DNA of 64,000 bases from Rhodocaloribacter litoris (lineage in GTDB: Bacteria; Bacteroidota; Rhodothermia; Rhodothermales; ISCAR-4553), in NCBI RefSeq assembly GCF_011682235.2, contig NZ_CP076718.1, positions 2,339,793 to 2,403,792 of the forward strand. Direction: 5' to 3'. Numbering within the stretch: the stretch's first letter is position 1; the number at the start of each line of letters is the position of its first letter. The notes below the pieces were generated by a model. The model was not told the origin of the DNA and made no database searches. It worked only from the letters and a program-made list of their open reading frames with translations. This document shows, in pieces, positions 40,501 through 51,067 of this stretch. A program made the position numbers and the translations under genes.

Positions 40501-41715
40501 TTAGTGGGCGTGACCTTCATCCAACTGATCTTTCTCGAGTTCGGCCTTGAGCGCAAAGCCGCCGCGCGCCACGTACCGATCACCCGGCTTCAGTCCCGAA
40601 GTGATTTCCACGTGGGCCTCGTTCCCGCGCCCGAGGGTGACCGGCCGCGCGACGAAGCCCTCCGGCGTCTCGACGAAGATGACCGTATCGCCGCCCATCG
40701 TGATGACGGCAGATTTCGGCACCAGCATCGGGACCTCCACGGCGTCGACGGTGATCGTCCCGTTGACGAACAGGCCGGGCCGCCACCGCCCGTCGGGGTT
40801 CGGCAACACGATGCGGGCGATGGCCGTCCGCGTCTCCTCCCCCACGATGGGGCGGACGTACGAGATGACGCCCTCCCCGCGCAGCTGCCCGCCGGTGGTG
40901 ACGAGGGCCACCTGCTGCCCTTCCCGGACGAAGTCGAGGTCCTTCTGGAACACGTTCAGATCCACCCACACCGTGCGCAGGTCGGCGATGGCGAAGGCGT
41001 CGGCGTCGGCATTGAGCGCCTCGCCCTGGCTCACGTGCTTCTCGACGACCACGCCGGCGATCGGCGCCGTGAGTTCGTAGTGCACCAGCGCGTGTTCCGG
41101 CTGTTCGGCCAGGGCGTCGATGTATGCCTCCGAGAACCCGAGCGCGAGGAGCTTCTGCCGCACCGAACGCAACGCGATGCGCGCTTCGGTAAGGGCCTGA
41201 CGGGCTTCGAGGTATTCCTGCTCGGAGGTGATCTTCTTCCCGAAGAGCGTCTCTTCTCGCCAGTAGTTCGACGCGGCGATGTCCAGCCGTTCGAGGTTCG
41301 CCAGATACATCGCCTTCAGATCGGCCAGTTCGCGGCTGTCGAGGACGGCCAGCACATCGCCGGCCCGCACCCGGTCGCCGACGGATCTGTCCACCGAATG
41401 CACCACGCCGGAGACGCGGGGCACGATGTGGGCGAAGTGGTCCTCATTGACCTTCACCTCGCCGGGGAACGTGAGCGTGAGGTGGAGCGCGCCGGGGCCC
41501 GCCGTCGCCACCTCGATGTCGAACTCCGCCAGCGTCTCGGGCGACATCCGCACGACCGGCGTCTCGTCGAGATCGCTTCCGGCTTCTTTGTGTGTGTCGG
41601 CGGGCGGCGGTTCGTCGTCGCCGCAGCCGGTCAGCGCGACGACGCTCAGGAACAGGAAGGCCAGGAGGGGCCGCACAAAAGCCCACTTCAATCTGAATCT
41701 ATGGTACGTGTTCAT
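40501..41715 (-). CDS. RND efflux periplasmic adaptor (CusB/CzcB-like), lipoprotein
   Basis: 404 residues. The signal segment LLAFLFLSVVALTGC gives a lipobox Cys. Barrel-sandwich and hairpin regions are seen: HIVPRVSGVVHSVDRSVGD, a coiled-coil hairpin at about 130-200, then YELTAPIAGVVVEKHVSQGE. The C-terminus ends EGHAH, a possible metal site. It links the RND pump to the TolC channel. It lies 17 bases before cusA and 6 bases after the TolC gene. Confidence 0.92.
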   Translation of the reverse strand: MNTYHRFRLKWAFVRPLLAFLFLSVVALTGCGDDEPPPADTHKEAGSDLDETPVVRMSPETLAEFDIEVATAGPGALHLTLTFPGEVKVNEDHFAHIVPRVSGVVHSVDRSVGDRVRAGDVLAVLDSRELADLKAMYLANLERLDIAASNYWREETLFGKKITSEQEYLEARQALTEARIALRSVRQKLLALGFSEAYIDALAEQPEHALVHYELTAPIAGVVVEKHVSQGEALNADADAFAIADLRTVWVDLNVFQKDLDFVREGQQVALVTTGGQLRGEGVISYVRPIVGEETRTAIARIVLPNPDGRWRPGLFVNGTITVDAVEVPMLVPKSAVITMGGDTVIFVETPEGFVARPVTLGRGNEAHVEITSGLKPGDRYVARGGFALKAELEKDQLDEGHAH

Positions 41716-41721
41716 GGGTAT

Positions 41722-43089
41722 TCACTGGTTTGAGACGTCGGAGAGAGGCGTGCCGATGAGGCGCTCGACTTCGGCGCGGGCCGCGTGGTAGGCGGCCAGC
41801 GCGTCGACGTACTGGTTCGTGGTTTCGAAGAGGATGCGCTGGGCATCGAGCACCGTGAGGAGGTCGAACTTGCCTTCGCGGTAGCCTTCCTGCGTGGCGG
41901 CGAAGTTCTCCCGCGCTGCGGGCAACACCGCTTCCCGCAGCGTGCGGACCTCGCCGTATGCGGCGGCCAGCAACGCGTAGGCTTCGGCAAGCATGCGCCG
42001 CGCGCGCGTCGCTTCGGAGCGGCGCAGTTCTTCCCCCTGCCGGAGCCGGTACTCGGCCTCGCGGATGGCCCCCTGGTTGCGGTCGAAGATGGAGAGGGGA
42101 ATCGAGACGCCGGTGGTCAGGGCCGTCTCGCCGAGGTCGCGGAGGCGCCGGACGCCCAGGAGAAGGCTCGGGTTGGGGATGCGACGCGCCTTTTCGAGTG
42201 CCACATTGGCGCGGCGAAGCGCCATCTCGGCGCTCCACCGGGCCACGTCGGGGTTGCGCTCGACGAAGGCTTCGAGGGTTGCCATCGGGGGCGGCGGTAC
42301 GACGACCGAGAGGTCGCCGACGACGCGCTCGAAGGTGGGGTCGGTCCGGCCCCAGGTGGCGGAGAGGCGCACGCGGGCCGCCGCCAGCTCGCGCGCGGCG
42401 CGTTCGCGCTGTATGGCCGCCGTCGAGCGGACGACCTGCGCCCGGCGTTCTTCGAGCGCCGACACCTTGCCGGCCTCCACGCGCGCGGCCACACTCTCGT
42501 AGAATAGCTCTGCCTGCCGGGACAGGCTGTCGGCCAGCAACATCCGCTGTTGCGCCGCGAGCAGGTCCGTGAAGGCCTGCGCCGTCTCGGTGAGCACGTC
42601 GAGGCGGACGGTCTCGTAGTCCCAGCCGGCGAGGTCGCGTTCGAGGGCCGCCACGTCCCGACGCCTGCGCCGGTCTCCTCCGAGTTCGATGAGTTGGCTC
42701 AATCCCACCGTGAGCTCGGCGGCATCGGTGCCGCTCACGGGACCGCCCCCGGCGAAGTTCTCCAGGTCGGTCCCGATCTCCGGGTTGGGCGGCAGCCCGG
42801 CCTGCAGCGTGTGGGCCTCACGGGCGCGCACCTCCCATCCGAAGGCGCGGAGGTCGGGGTTGTGCAGAAGGGCCAGCGCGAGCACTTCACGCAACGTGAG
42901 GACGCCTTCCGGGGAAGGATCGCGCGCGACTAGGGAGTCGGCGCTTGCCGGGGATTGGGGGGGATGGTATGCGGAAACAGCATCGCCGAGCGGTCGGGGC
43001 GGCGGCCAGGCTGCGTCGTACGTCGTCGCGCAGCCGGAAAGCACCGCCAGCAACCCCAGCGCGGCCGGCGCCAGGTAGAGCAGTCTCAT
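41722..43089 (-). CDS. TolC-family outer-membrane efflux lipoprotein (CusC-like)
   Basis: 455 residues from ATG 43089; GGAG lies about 9 bases upstream. LGLLAVLSGCATT gives a lipobox Cys. Two TolC repeats of long helices follow (LREVLALALLHNPDLRAFGWE; LEAFVERNPDVARWSAEMAL). It forms the outer-membrane channel of the metal exporter. The open frame continues upstream to 43191 but without family-like sequence. Confidence 0.92.
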   Translation of the reverse strand: MRLLYLAPAALGLLAVLSGCATTYDAAWPPPRPLGDAVSAYHPPQSPASADSLVARDPSPEGVLTLREVLALALLHNPDLRAFGWEVRAREAHTLQAGLPPNPEIGTDLENFAGGGPVSGTDAAELTVGLSQLIELGGDRRRRRDVAALERDLAGWDYETVRLDVLTETAQAFTDLLAAQQRMLLADSLSRQAELFYESVAARVEAGKVSALEERRAQVVRSTAAIQRERAARELAAARVRLSATWGRTDPTFERVVGDLSVVVPPPPMATLEAFVERNPDVARWSAEMALRRANVALEKARRIPNPSLLLGVRRLRDLGETALTTGVSIPLSIFDRNQGAIREAEYRLRQGEELRRSEATRARRMLAEAYALLAAAYGEVRTLREAVLPAARENFAATQEGYREGKFDLLTVLDAQRILFETTNQYVDALAAYHAARAEVERLIGTPLSDVSNQ

Positions 43090-43243
43090 AACGTCACTCC
43101 GGGTCGTGATGGAAAAGCCGGGACGGCAAGCCCCACCGGCAGGCGGGTGCGGCCGTGGCGCACGGATACACCACGGCCCGGGCCGTCCCATCAGGAAGAA
43201 GCGGACGCGAAAGACACACGCGCCCGAAACGATCCGGAGTGGA

Positions 43244-43708
43244 TCAGATCAACAGCACGACGGTGCTGAGAGAGAAGAGCGAAGAGGGGTCGTGAGAAGC
43301 GGGATGCGCCGGCCACATCGCCACCGACGGACGGGGCTGGGCGGGCAGCAGGGCGGTCACCGGCAGCGCCATCGCAGGAACGGCCGCTGCCTTGACCGGG
43401 AAGAACGCCTGCGCGTCGAAGAAACTCACGAAGAGTGGCACATCTACGCAGTCCTCGCAGATTTCCTCGGGCGTCGTGCCCGCCTGCAAGGCCGCGTGCT
43501 CCTTGTGGATCTCCGTCACTATCGACCAGAAGTCGGAGCCGCAATCGTTGAGGTGCGCGGTTTCGATTTCCACCCGTCCGTCCCCCTCGAAGCAGAGCAC
43601 GATGCCCGCCAGCGCGTGCCGGCCCACCGGGAAGAGCAGAAACAGGCCGGTGAGCAGCCACACGACGGGGGCGCTTCGCTTCCTGATCTGTCGAAGGTTG
43701 AACGACAT
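43244..43708 (-). CDS. Exported Cys-containing protein heading the metal-efflux operon
   Basis: 154 residues from ATG 43708 (MSFNLRQIRKRSAPVVWLLT). One N-terminal membrane segment or signal peptide is followed by a short region with paired acidic and Cys residues (LCFEGDG, NDCGSDF, ICEDCVD). The C-terminal half is Pro/Ala-rich and ends hydrophobic (SLFSLSTVVLLI). It is not assigned to a named family. Its place at the head of the TolC-CusB-CusA run suggests a periplasmic metal-binding or sensing role, which is inference. No Shine-Dalgarno is seen. Confidence 0.7.
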   Translation of the reverse strand: MSFNLRQIRKRSAPVVWLLTGLFLLFPVGRHALAGIVLCFEGDGRVEIETAHLNDCGSDFWSIVTEIHKEHAALQAGTTPEEICEDCVDVPLFVSFFDAQAFFPVKAAAVPAMALPVTALLPAQPRPSVAMWPAHPASHDPSSLFSLSTVVLLI

Positions 43709-43832
43709 GGGCGCAAAGGGGAGGAGCGTATCGGAGTGATCGACACGCGCGACGTTTTCTAACCCCCGTCTATTGCTCTCCCCTCGTACTTGTTTCTCGG
43801 AGCCCCTTCTCTTTGCGAGATCTTTACGATAA

Positions 43833-43848
43833 TGACTCCCAGGGGTCA
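43833..43848. promoter_or_regulatory. Operator-like imperfect palindrome upstream of the metal-efflux operon
   Basis: TGACTCCCAGGGGTCA is self-complementary at 12 of 16 positions and lies about 125 bases upstream of the first gene of the metal operon, in the gap with coaBC. A metal-responsive regulator could bind here, but none is encoded nearby. Confidence 0.3.
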
Positions 43849-43883
43849 GGAGTGGCCAGCGCAGTATGCTGGAAGCGAGGGGA

Positions 43884-45140
43884 TCAAAGCGATACCGCCA
43901 CGCGGTCCAGGATGGCCTCGGCGACGGCACGTTTGGGCATCCGCGGCAGGTCTTCGACGGTGCCGTCGCGGGCGAGGAGGGTGACGCGGTTCGTGCCGGG
44001 GCCAAAGCCCGCGCCGGGCTCCTTCGGGTCGTTCAGCACGATCCAGTCGAGGTTCTTCGCTTCGAGCTTGCGCCGGGCGTTGGCCGGGCCGTCGTCGGTC
44101 TCCAGGGCGAAGCCGACAAGCACCTGCCCGGGGCGTTTCTCGCGGCCGAGGGCGGCCAGGATGTCCGGCGTGGGACGCAGGCGCAGCACCATCTCCGCGC
44201 CCGTCTTCTTGATCTTCGAGGCCGAGATGGCCTCCGGCGCGAAGTCGGAGACGGCGGCGGCCCCGATGACGAGGTCGGCGTCCCGGTGGGCCTGCACGGC
44301 GGCGTGCATCTCCTCGGCCGTCACCACGTCGACGCGGGTGACGCCGGGCGGGGTGGGGAGCGCGGTGGGGCCGGCCACGAGCGTGACGCGGGCACCGCGC
44401 CGGGCGGCAGCCTCCGCCAGCGCGAAGCCCATCGTGCCGGTGGAGTGGTTGGTCAGGTACCGCACGGGGTCGAGGGCCTCGCGCGTGGGGCCGGCGGTGA
44501 CGAGCACGTGGCGGCCCGCCAGCGATCCGGCCGCCTCCGTGGCGCCGGCGAGCATCGCCACCACCCGGTCGAAGATGGCCTCCGGCTCGGGCAGGCGCCC
44601 CTCGCCTACGAGGCCGCTGGCGAGCTCGCCGTGGGCCGCCTCCATCACCTCATAGCCGTAGGAGCGCAGCCGCTCCAGGTTGGCCCGCGTGGCCGGGTGG
44701 CGGTACATGTCGTGGTCCATCGCCGGGCAGATGAGCAGCGGGCAGCGGGCCGCCAGCGCCGTGGCCGTGAGCATCGTGTCGCAGAAGCCGTGGGCCAGCT
44801 TCGCCACCGTCTGCGCCGTGGCCGGGGCGACGACGAACAGGTCCGCCCACAGGCCCAGCCCCACGTGCTTCGTCCACGACCCGTCCGCGTTCTCGGGGAA
44901 GATCTCGATGAGCACCTCGCGTTCGGAGAGGGTGCCCAGCGTCAGCGGGGTGATGAAGCGCGTGGCGTCGGGCGTCATGAGCACCTGCACCTCGGCGCCG
45001 GCCTTCTTGAACAGCCGCACCAGCACCGCCGCCTTGTACGCAGCGATGCCGCCGGTGACGCCGAGCAGCAGCCGGCGGCCTTCGAGCGGGCGAGGGTCGG
45101 GGACGTCGGGCATGGGCGCGCAGGGGAATAGGGAAGGCAT
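43884..45140 (-). CDS. coaBC: Bifunctional phosphopantothenoylcysteine decarboxylase / phosphopantothenate-cysteine ligase
   Basis: 418 residues. It carries out two successive steps of coenzyme A synthesis. The N-terminal flavoprotein half (CoaC) has LLLGVTGGIAAYKAAVLVR and the active-site region PAMDHDMYRHPATRAN; the C-terminal half (CoaB) has VLVTAGPTREALDPVRYLTN and STGTMGFALAEAA. Start choice: ATG 45140 overlaps the gmk stop (TGATG) and GGAG lies 5 bases before it, while ATG 45113 lacks any ribosome-binding site. It follows gmk and yicC in a housekeeping operon. Confidence 0.95.
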   Translation of the reverse strand: MPSLFPCAPMPDVPDPRPLEGRRLLLGVTGGIAAYKAAVLVRLFKKAGAEVQVLMTPDATRFITPLTLGTLSEREVLIEIFPENADGSWTKHVGLGLWADLFVVAPATAQTVAKLAHGFCDTMLTATALAARCPLLICPAMDHDMYRHPATRANLERLRSYGYEVMEAAHGELASGLVGEGRLPEPEAIFDRVVAMLAGATEAAGSLAGRHVLVTAGPTREALDPVRYLTNHSTGTMGFALAEAAARRGARVTLVAGPTALPTPPGVTRVDVVTAEEMHAAVQAHRDADLVIGAAAVSDFAPEAISASKIKKTGAEMVLRLRPTPDILAALGREKRPGQVLVGFALETDDGPANARRKLEAKNLDWIVLNDPKEPGAGFGPGTNRVTLLARDGTVEDLPRMPKRAVAEAILDRVAVSL

Positions 45141-45709
45141 CAGCGCTCCAGAAACGAGCGGACGAGCCGCAACGTTTCTTCGGTGGCCCGGTCGAGCTCG
45201 TCGTTGACCACCACGGCGTCGAAGCGGTCGGCATATTCGAGTTCTTGGGCGGCGCGCTCCAGGCGGGTGCGAAGCGACGCCTCCGTCTCGGTGCCGCGCC
45301 GCCGGAGCCGCTCGGCCAGCACCGCCAGCGAGGGCGGGCGGATGAAGATCACGAGGGCGTCGTCGCCGAAGAGCCGCTTTACGTTCATGGCCCCCTTTAC
45401 CTCGACGTCGAGCAGCACCGGGCCGGTGCGGGCGGCCTCGCGCACCTCCCGCACGAGCGTCCCGTAGAAGCGCCCGGGATAAACCTCCTCGTACTCGATG
45501 AACGCGCCCTCGTCGATCAACCGGCGAAATTCCTCTTCCGAGACGAAGTGATAGTGTACCCCGTCGACCTCCCCGGGCCGCGGCGGTCGTGTGGTGGCCG
45601 AGACGGAGAAGTGCATTCCGGGAAAGGCATCGAGCACCCGCCGGGCGATGGTGGTCTTGCCCGACCCGCTGGGTGCCGTCAGGACGACGATCTTGTTTGT
45701 CGTGCGCAC
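45140..45709 (-). CDS. gmk: Guanylate kinase
   Basis: 189 residues from a GTG at 45709 ([20 protein letters not shown]). It converts GMP to GDP. The P-loop APSGSGKT, the GMP-binding segment SATTRPPRPGEVDGVHYHFV and the lid region RRRGTETEASLRTRL are all standard. The start lies one base after the yicC stop; the end overlaps coaBC. Confidence 0.97.
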   Translation of the reverse strand: MRTTNKIVVLTAPSGSGKTTIARRVLDAFPGMHFSVSATTRPPRPGEVDGVHYHFVSEEEFRRLIDEGAFIEYEEVYPGRFYGTLVREVREAARTGPVLLDVEVKGAMNVKRLFGDDALVIFIRPPSLAVLAERLRRRGTETEASLRTRLERAAQELEYADRFDAVVVNDELDRATEETLRLVRSFLER

Positions 45710-45710
45710 G

Positions 45711-46601
45711 TCACTCCGTGTTCTCGATCTGCTCCCGGATCTTCTCCAGCTCTTCCTTCATCCGGACGACCAGGTGGGCGATGGTGGCATCGTTGGCTTT
45801 CGACCCGATGGTGTTCACCTCCCGGTTCATTTCCTGCGCCAGGAAGTTCAGCTTCCGCCCGACGGGCTCGTCGCCGGCCAGGGACTCGCGGAAGAGGGCC
45901 AGGTGGGACCGCAGGCGGACGCACTCCTCGGTGACGTCGAGCTTGTCGGCCAGCAGGGCGATCTCGAATTCGAGGCGTTCGGCGTCGAGGCGGTCGTCGC
46001 CGAGCAGCTCTTCGAGGCGGTCGTGGAGGCGCCGGCGGGCCTGCTCGACGCGCGCGGGCGCCTGTGCCTCGACCGCCTCCAGCAGCGTCTCGATCGCGTC
46101 GATGCGGCCGGCCAGCTCGGCCTGCAGGGCCTGGCCTTCCTGCCGGCGCATGGCCCGGAGCGCCTCGACGGCCGTCTCCAGGGCGGCGCGAACCACCGCC
46201 CAGGCCTGCTCGCTGCGCCCGGTCACGTCCTCCTCGGCCTCCACCGGGATGAAGATGTCGGAGAACTGGAGCAGGTGCTCGAGGCGAACCGGCCCGTCGA
46301 GGCCGGCGGCGTCGCGCGCGCTTTCCAGCAGGCGGGCATAGGCCCGGGCGGCTTCGGGATTCACCCGCAGGGGCAGCACGTCGTCCCCGGTCTGGGTCAG
46401 TTGAACGTTCACGTTGATGCGGCCCCGGGCGAAGGCCTGTTTGACCAGGCGCTGGATCTCCCCCTCGTATTCGCTCAGCACGCGCGGCAGGCGCACCGAC
46501 ACCTCACAGAACCGGCTGTTGACGGAGCGCATCTCCACGGTGGCCGCAAAGCCGTCGGCCTCGGCGCTGCCGCGCCCGAAGCCCGTCATGCTCGCAATCA
46601 T
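45711..46601 (-). CDS. YicC/YloC-family endoribonuclease
   Basis: 296 residues from ATG 46601 (MIASMTGFGRGSAEADG), the family's diagnostic opening. The N-terminal domain contains VEMRSVNSRFCEVSVRLPR; the C-terminal domain ends LNFLAQEMNREVNTIGSKAND with a helical tail. Members cut RNA and are linked to stress or stationary phase. The usual order yicC-gmk is kept here, followed by coaBC. Confidence 0.93.
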   Translation of the reverse strand: MIASMTGFGRGSAEADGFAATVEMRSVNSRFCEVSVRLPRVLSEYEGEIQRLVKQAFARGRINVNVQLTQTGDDVLPLRVNPEAARAYARLLESARDAAGLDGPVRLEHLLQFSDIFIPVEAEEDVTGRSEQAWAVVRAALETAVEALRAMRRQEGQALQAELAGRIDAIETLLEAVEAQAPARVEQARRRLHDRLEELLGDDRLDAERLEFEIALLADKLDVTEECVRLRSHLALFRESLAGDEPVGRKLNFLAQEMNREVNTIGSKANDATIAHLVVRMKEELEKIREQIENTE

Positions 46602-46679
46602 AGCGTCCTCGGTTTCGGAATGGCCGGGAGCCGTCCGGGTATGAGAAAAGCCGGAATGCGGCGACACTCCGGCTTTCCG

Positions 46680-46771
<92 letters not shown>

Positions 46772-46844
46772 GGGGATGATTCCTTCAATATGCTTCGAAA
46801 GGAGAATTTGTTCTGGAAAGAAAAGGTGGAGACGCACCGGTGCC

Positions 46845-47414
46845 TCACACCTCCATGATCTCGGCCTCCTTGTGTTCCAGGAGCCGGTCCACCTTTTCGA
46901 TGTACGCGTCGGTCAGTTTCTGCAGTTCTTCTTCGCCCTCGTAGCGCATGTCCTCCGGGAGGTTCTCCTCCTTCTGTACCGACTTGATCTCGTCCCGGGC
47001 GTGCCGGCGGATGTTGCGGATGGCGATGCGGGCGTCTTCCCCGCGCAGGCGGGCGGTACGGGCCAGGTCGCGCCGGCGCTCCTCCGAGGGAGGCGGGACG
47101 GGGATGCGGATGACGTTGCCGTCGTTCGAAGGGTTGAGGCCCAGGTTGGCCGCCATGATGGCCCGTTCGATCTCGTTCAGGGCGGAGCGGTCCCAGGGCT
47201 GCACCACGAGCAGGTCCGGCTGCGGAGCGCTGATGCTGGCCATCTGGTTGAGCGGCGTGTGCGTGCCGTAGTATTCGACCCGTACCGAGTCGAGCATGGC
47301 CGGGGTGGCGCGGCCGGCCCGGATGGTGCTCAGCTCGTGACGCAGGTGCTCCAGCGTCTTTTCCATGTGCTCACGAGCATCTTCGAGGATCAGTTGAATG
47401 CTCTCGTGTAACAT
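46845..47414 (-). CDS. frr: Ribosome recycling factor
   Basis: 189 residues from ATG 47414 (MLHESIQLILEDAREHMEKT). It splits ribosomes after termination together with EF-G. The conserved helix LRHELSTIRAGRATPAMLDS and the PLNQMASISAPQPDLLVVQP domain-2 segment are present, ending with the long C-terminal helix of the three-helix bundle. It follows pyrH by 37 bases, the usual pyrH-frr order. Confidence 0.97.
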   Translation of the reverse strand: MLHESIQLILEDAREHMEKTLEHLRHELSTIRAGRATPAMLDSVRVEYYGTHTPLNQMASISAPQPDLLVVQPWDRSALNEIERAIMAANLGLNPSNDGNVIRIPVPPPSEERRRDLARTARLRGEDARIAIRNIRRHARDEIKSVQKEENLPEDMRYEGEEELQKLTDAYIEKVDRLLEHKEAEIMEV

Positions 47415-47451
47415 CGTGGCCTCCGGACTACGGTTGATGTGCACGGGGACG

Positions 47452-48222
47452 TCAGATCCGGGCGACGTCGGCCGGCTTCGGGTCGTTCCAGTGCACCAGC
47501 GTCCCGACCCGCTGGCCCTGAACCACCTTGAGCAGGTTGCCCGGCGTTTTCATGTTGAAGACGATGATGGGTTTCCGGGATTCCTGGCACAGCGTGAAGG
47601 CCGTCATATCCATCACGCGCAGCCCCCGCCGGATAACCTCGCTGCCGTGGATCGTGGTGAACCGCTCGGCCGTGGGGTCTTTCTCCGGATCGGCCGAGAA
47701 GACCCCGTCGACACGGGTCCCTTTGAGGATCACCTCGGCGTCGATCTCCAGGGCCCGGAGGGCGGCCGCCGTGTCCGTGGTGAAATACGGGTTGCCGGTG
47801 CCGGCGCCGAAGATCACCACACGGCCCTTTTCGAGGTGCCGGATGGCACGCCGCCGGATGAACGGCTCGGCGATCTCCTCCATCTTGATGCTCGACTGCA
47901 GGCGCGTCCACACGCCGATCTGTTCGAGGGCGTCCTGCAGGGCCATGGCGTTGATCATCGTGGCCAGCATGCCCATGTAGTCCGCATGCGCCCGCGTCAT
48001 TCCCTTCGTGGCATTGGTCACGCCGCGAAAGATGTTGCCCCCGCCGATGACCACGGCCACCTCGACGCCGTGCTCGACGACCTGCCTGATCTCCCGGGCG
48101 TAGAGCGTGAGCACCTCCTCGTCGATGCCGTAGGGCTCCCGGCCCAGGAGGGCCTCTCCGCTGAGCTTCAACAGCACGCGCCGGTACCGCAACGCGTCGC
48201 TTTTCGTCGAACCGTCGGCCAT
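47452..48222 (-). CDS. pyrH: UMP kinase
   Basis: 256 residues from ATG 48222, with GAGGAG just upstream. It phosphorylates UMP to [27 protein letters not shown] and [18 protein letters not shown] are the standard amino-acid-kinase-family motifs, and ADPEKDP and [12 protein letters not shown] complete the fold. It follows the tsf terminator and precedes frr. Confidence 0.97.
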   Translation of the reverse strand: MADGSTKSDALRYRRVLLKLSGEALLGREPYGIDEEVLTLYAREIRQVVEHGVEVAVVIGGGNIFRGVTNATKGMTRAHADYMGMLATMINAMALQDALEQIGVWTRLQSSIKMEEIAEPFIRRRAIRHLEKGRVVIFGAGTGNPYFTTDTAAALRALEIDAEVILKGTRVDGVFSADPEKDPTAERFTTIHGSEVIRRGLRVMDMTAFTLCQESRKPIIVFNMKTPGNLLKVVQGQRVGTLVHWNDPKPADVARI

Positions 48223-48303
48223 CCTGGCTCCTCTTTTCCGTTCGTACGCGGCAGGCAAGCTACAGCCTCCGCCACTTCTTTGCAATGCGCGCCCGGGCCG
48301 CCC

Positions 48304-48341
48304 AAAAAAAGGGCACGCCTCGCGGTGCGCGAAACGTGCCC
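48304..48341 (-). terminator. Rho-independent terminator of tsf
   Basis: A 7-bp stem GGGCACG (48311-48317) / CGTGCCC (48335-48341), followed on the minus strand by seven T (48304-48310). It separates tsf from pyrH. Confidence 0.9.
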
Positions 48342-48363
48342 GGATTTGGTGACGGCACGGAAC

Positions 48364-49194
<831 letters not shown>

Positions 49195-49242
49195 GATGCT
49201 TCTATCTAAAACGGATTTCGCTGGAAAAACGGAAGGGCCGTC

Positions 49243-50031
49243 TCAATCGGCCTCCTCGGCTTCCTGTTTGCGCTTGGCCTTCTCTTCCTTGCCGGCCGCC
49301 TCCTGAAGTTCTTTCTCCTTGGAGCCCTCGTTCACCGCGTTGGCGATGATGGCCGTCACCAGGTCGATGGACTTCAGGGCATCGTCGTTGGCCGGGATCG
49401 GGTAGTCGACCAGATCCGGATCGCAGTTCGTATCCACCATGGCGATGATGGGGATGCCGAGCTTGCGGGCCTCGCTGACGGCGATGTGTTCGCGGTTGAT
49501 GTCGACGACGTAGAGGGCGCCGGGCAGCCGGGCCATGTCCTTGATGCCGGTGAGCACCTTCTCCAGCTTCTCGCGCTCGCGGCGTTTCATGAGCCGCTCC
49601 TTCTTCTTGAGCTGGTCCAGCGTGCCGTCTTCCTCCATCTTGGCCAGCTCCTCCATGCGGCGGATGCTCTTGCGGATGGTCTGGAAGTTGGTCAGCGTCC
49701 CACCGAGCCAGCGCTCGACGACGTAGGGCGACTGGCACGCTTCGGCATGGCGGCGGATGATCTCGCGGGCCTGTTTCTTGGTGCCGACGAAGAGGATCTT
49801 CTTCCCGCGCCGGGCGAAGCGGGCCGCAGCGTCGGCGGCCCTGTCCAGCAGGGCCTGCGTCTGCGTCAGGTCGATGATGTGGATGCCGTTGCGTTCCATG
49901 AAGATGAAGGGCCTCATCTTCGGATTCCAACGGCTCGTAAGGTGGCCGAAATGGGTGCCGGCCTTGAGCAGATCTTCGATGGAGGCGCGGTGCGCGCTCT
50001 GCCGGGTTTCCTGTACGTCCTGCGTTTCCAT
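49243..50031 (-). CDS. rpsB: 30S ribosomal protein S2
   Basis: 262 residues. [40 protein letters not shown] and [20 protein letters not shown] are S2 signatures. The C-terminus has a 35-residue charged, Lys/Glu-rich extension. An 18-residue leader ([18 protein letters not shown]) is present. It follows rpsI with a hairpin between them and precedes tsf. Confidence 0.97.
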   Translation of the reverse strand: METQDVQETRQSAHRASIEDLLKAGTHFGHLTSRWNPKMRPFIFMERNGIHIIDLTQTQALLDRAADAAARFARRGKKILFVGTKKQAREIIRRHAEACQSPYVVERWLGGTLTNFQTIRKSIRRMEELAKMEEDGTLDQLKKKERLMKRREREKLEKVLTGIKDMARLPGALYVVDINREHIAVSEARKLGIPIIAMVDTNCDPDLVDYPIPANDDALKSIDLVTAIIANAVNEGSKEKELQEAAGKEEKAKRKQEAEEAD

Positions 50032-50143
50032 GACTTTCTCCGGGTTGAAACCGCTACGACCCTCGCCTGCACCGCAAAACGAACCCGGCCGGGGCCGGGA
50101 CCGCCACCCTGTGGTGCATCAGGTCGTATGAGGGATGACAAAG

Positions 50144-50171
50144 CCTCGCCGGGCCATCCGACCCGGCGGGG
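50144..50171 (-). terminator. Hairpin between rpsI and rpsB
   Basis: Stem CCTCGCCGGG (50144-50153) / CCCGGCGGGG (50162-50171), nine Watson-Crick pairs and one wobble. On the minus strand only a short T-run (CTTTGTCA) follows, so it may attenuate rather than fully stop transcription. Confidence 0.5.
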
Positions 50172-50184
50172 GGAATACTGCCGC

Positions 50185-50583
50185 TTACCGCTTCGAGAAC
50201 TGGAAGCGTTTGCGCGCCTTGGGCTGGCCGTACTTCTTGCGCTCGACCATGCGCGGGTCCCGCGTGAGGAAGCCGGCGTCGCGCAGCGGCTTGCGCAGCT
50301 CCTCGTTGTGCTCGACCAGCGCCCGCGCAATGCCGAGCCGGATCGCCTCGGCCTGCCCGGTCAGCCCGCCGCCCCGCGCGTTGACCACTACGTCGAACTT
50401 CCCCTGCGTGCCGGTCACCTCGAAGGGCGAGAGCACCACCGTGCGCCGCCAGGCGAGCGGAAAGTAGGCCTCCAGCGGCCGCTTGTTGATGATGATCTTT
50501 CCGCTCCCTCCCGGGCGCAGGTACACGCGGGCCACGGAAGTCTTTCGGCGCCCGACCGCCGTGTGTTGAGCCAGTGTTGCCAT
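50185..50583 (-). CDS. rpsI: 30S ribosomal protein S9
   Basis: 132 residues from ATG 50583 ([20 protein letters not shown]). [12 protein letters not shown], the [19 protein letters not shown] segment and the basic end [11 protein letters not shown] that reaches the ribosomal P site are typical. It is coupled with rplM (40-base gap), the normal order. Confidence 0.97.
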   Translation of the reverse strand: MATLAQHTAVGRRKTSVARVYLRPGGSGKIIINKRPLEAYFPLAWRRTVVLSPFEVTGTQGKFDVVVNARGGGLTGQAEAIRLGIARALVEHNEELRKPLRDAGFLTRDPRMVERKKYGQPKARKRFQFSKR

Positions 50584-50623
50584 GATGTAGCCTGATGAGA
50601 TCAAGAAAAACGAGGCACGAAGG

Positions 50624-51067
50624 TTACAGCGTGAGCGGTTCCGGCTGCTGGGCCTCATGCGGGTGATCGGGGCCGGCGTAGACCTTCAGTTTCTTGAACA
50701 TCCGGCGCCCGAGCGGGCCCTTCGGCAGCATGCCCCGCACGGCGTTCTCCACGATGAACGCCGGCCGGCGCTCACGCATCTGTTTCGGCGTGCGGACCTT
50801 CTCGCCGCCGGGATAGCCGGTGTGGTAGAAGTATTCCTTCTCCGTCTCCTTCTTCCCGGTGAAGCGCACCTTGTCCGCATTGATCACGATGACGAAGTCG
50901 CCGGTGTCGACGTGGGGCGTGAAGACCGGCTTGTGCTTGCCGCGCAGGATCGCCGCCACACGCGAGGCCAGCCGGCCCACCGTCTGGTTCTCCGCGTCGA
51001 TCACGTACCAGCGACGCTCGATCTCGCCGGCTTTCGCGCTGTAGGTCTTAAAGCTGTTGGCATCCAT
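50624..51067 (-). CDS. rplM: 50S ribosomal protein L13
   Basis: 147 residues ([20 protein letters not shown]). [38 protein letters not shown] and [18 protein letters not shown] are L13 signatures. GGAG lies 8 bases before the ATG. It is the first gene of the rplM-rpsI-rpsB-tsf run. Confidence 0.97.
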   Translation of the reverse strand: MDANSFKTYSAKAGEIERRWYVIDAENQTVGRLASRVAAILRGKHKPVFTPHVDTGDFVIVINADKVRFTGKKETEKEYFYHTGYPGGEKVRTPKQMRERRPAFIVENAVRGMLPKGPLGRRMFKKLKVYAGPDHPHEAQQPEPLTL

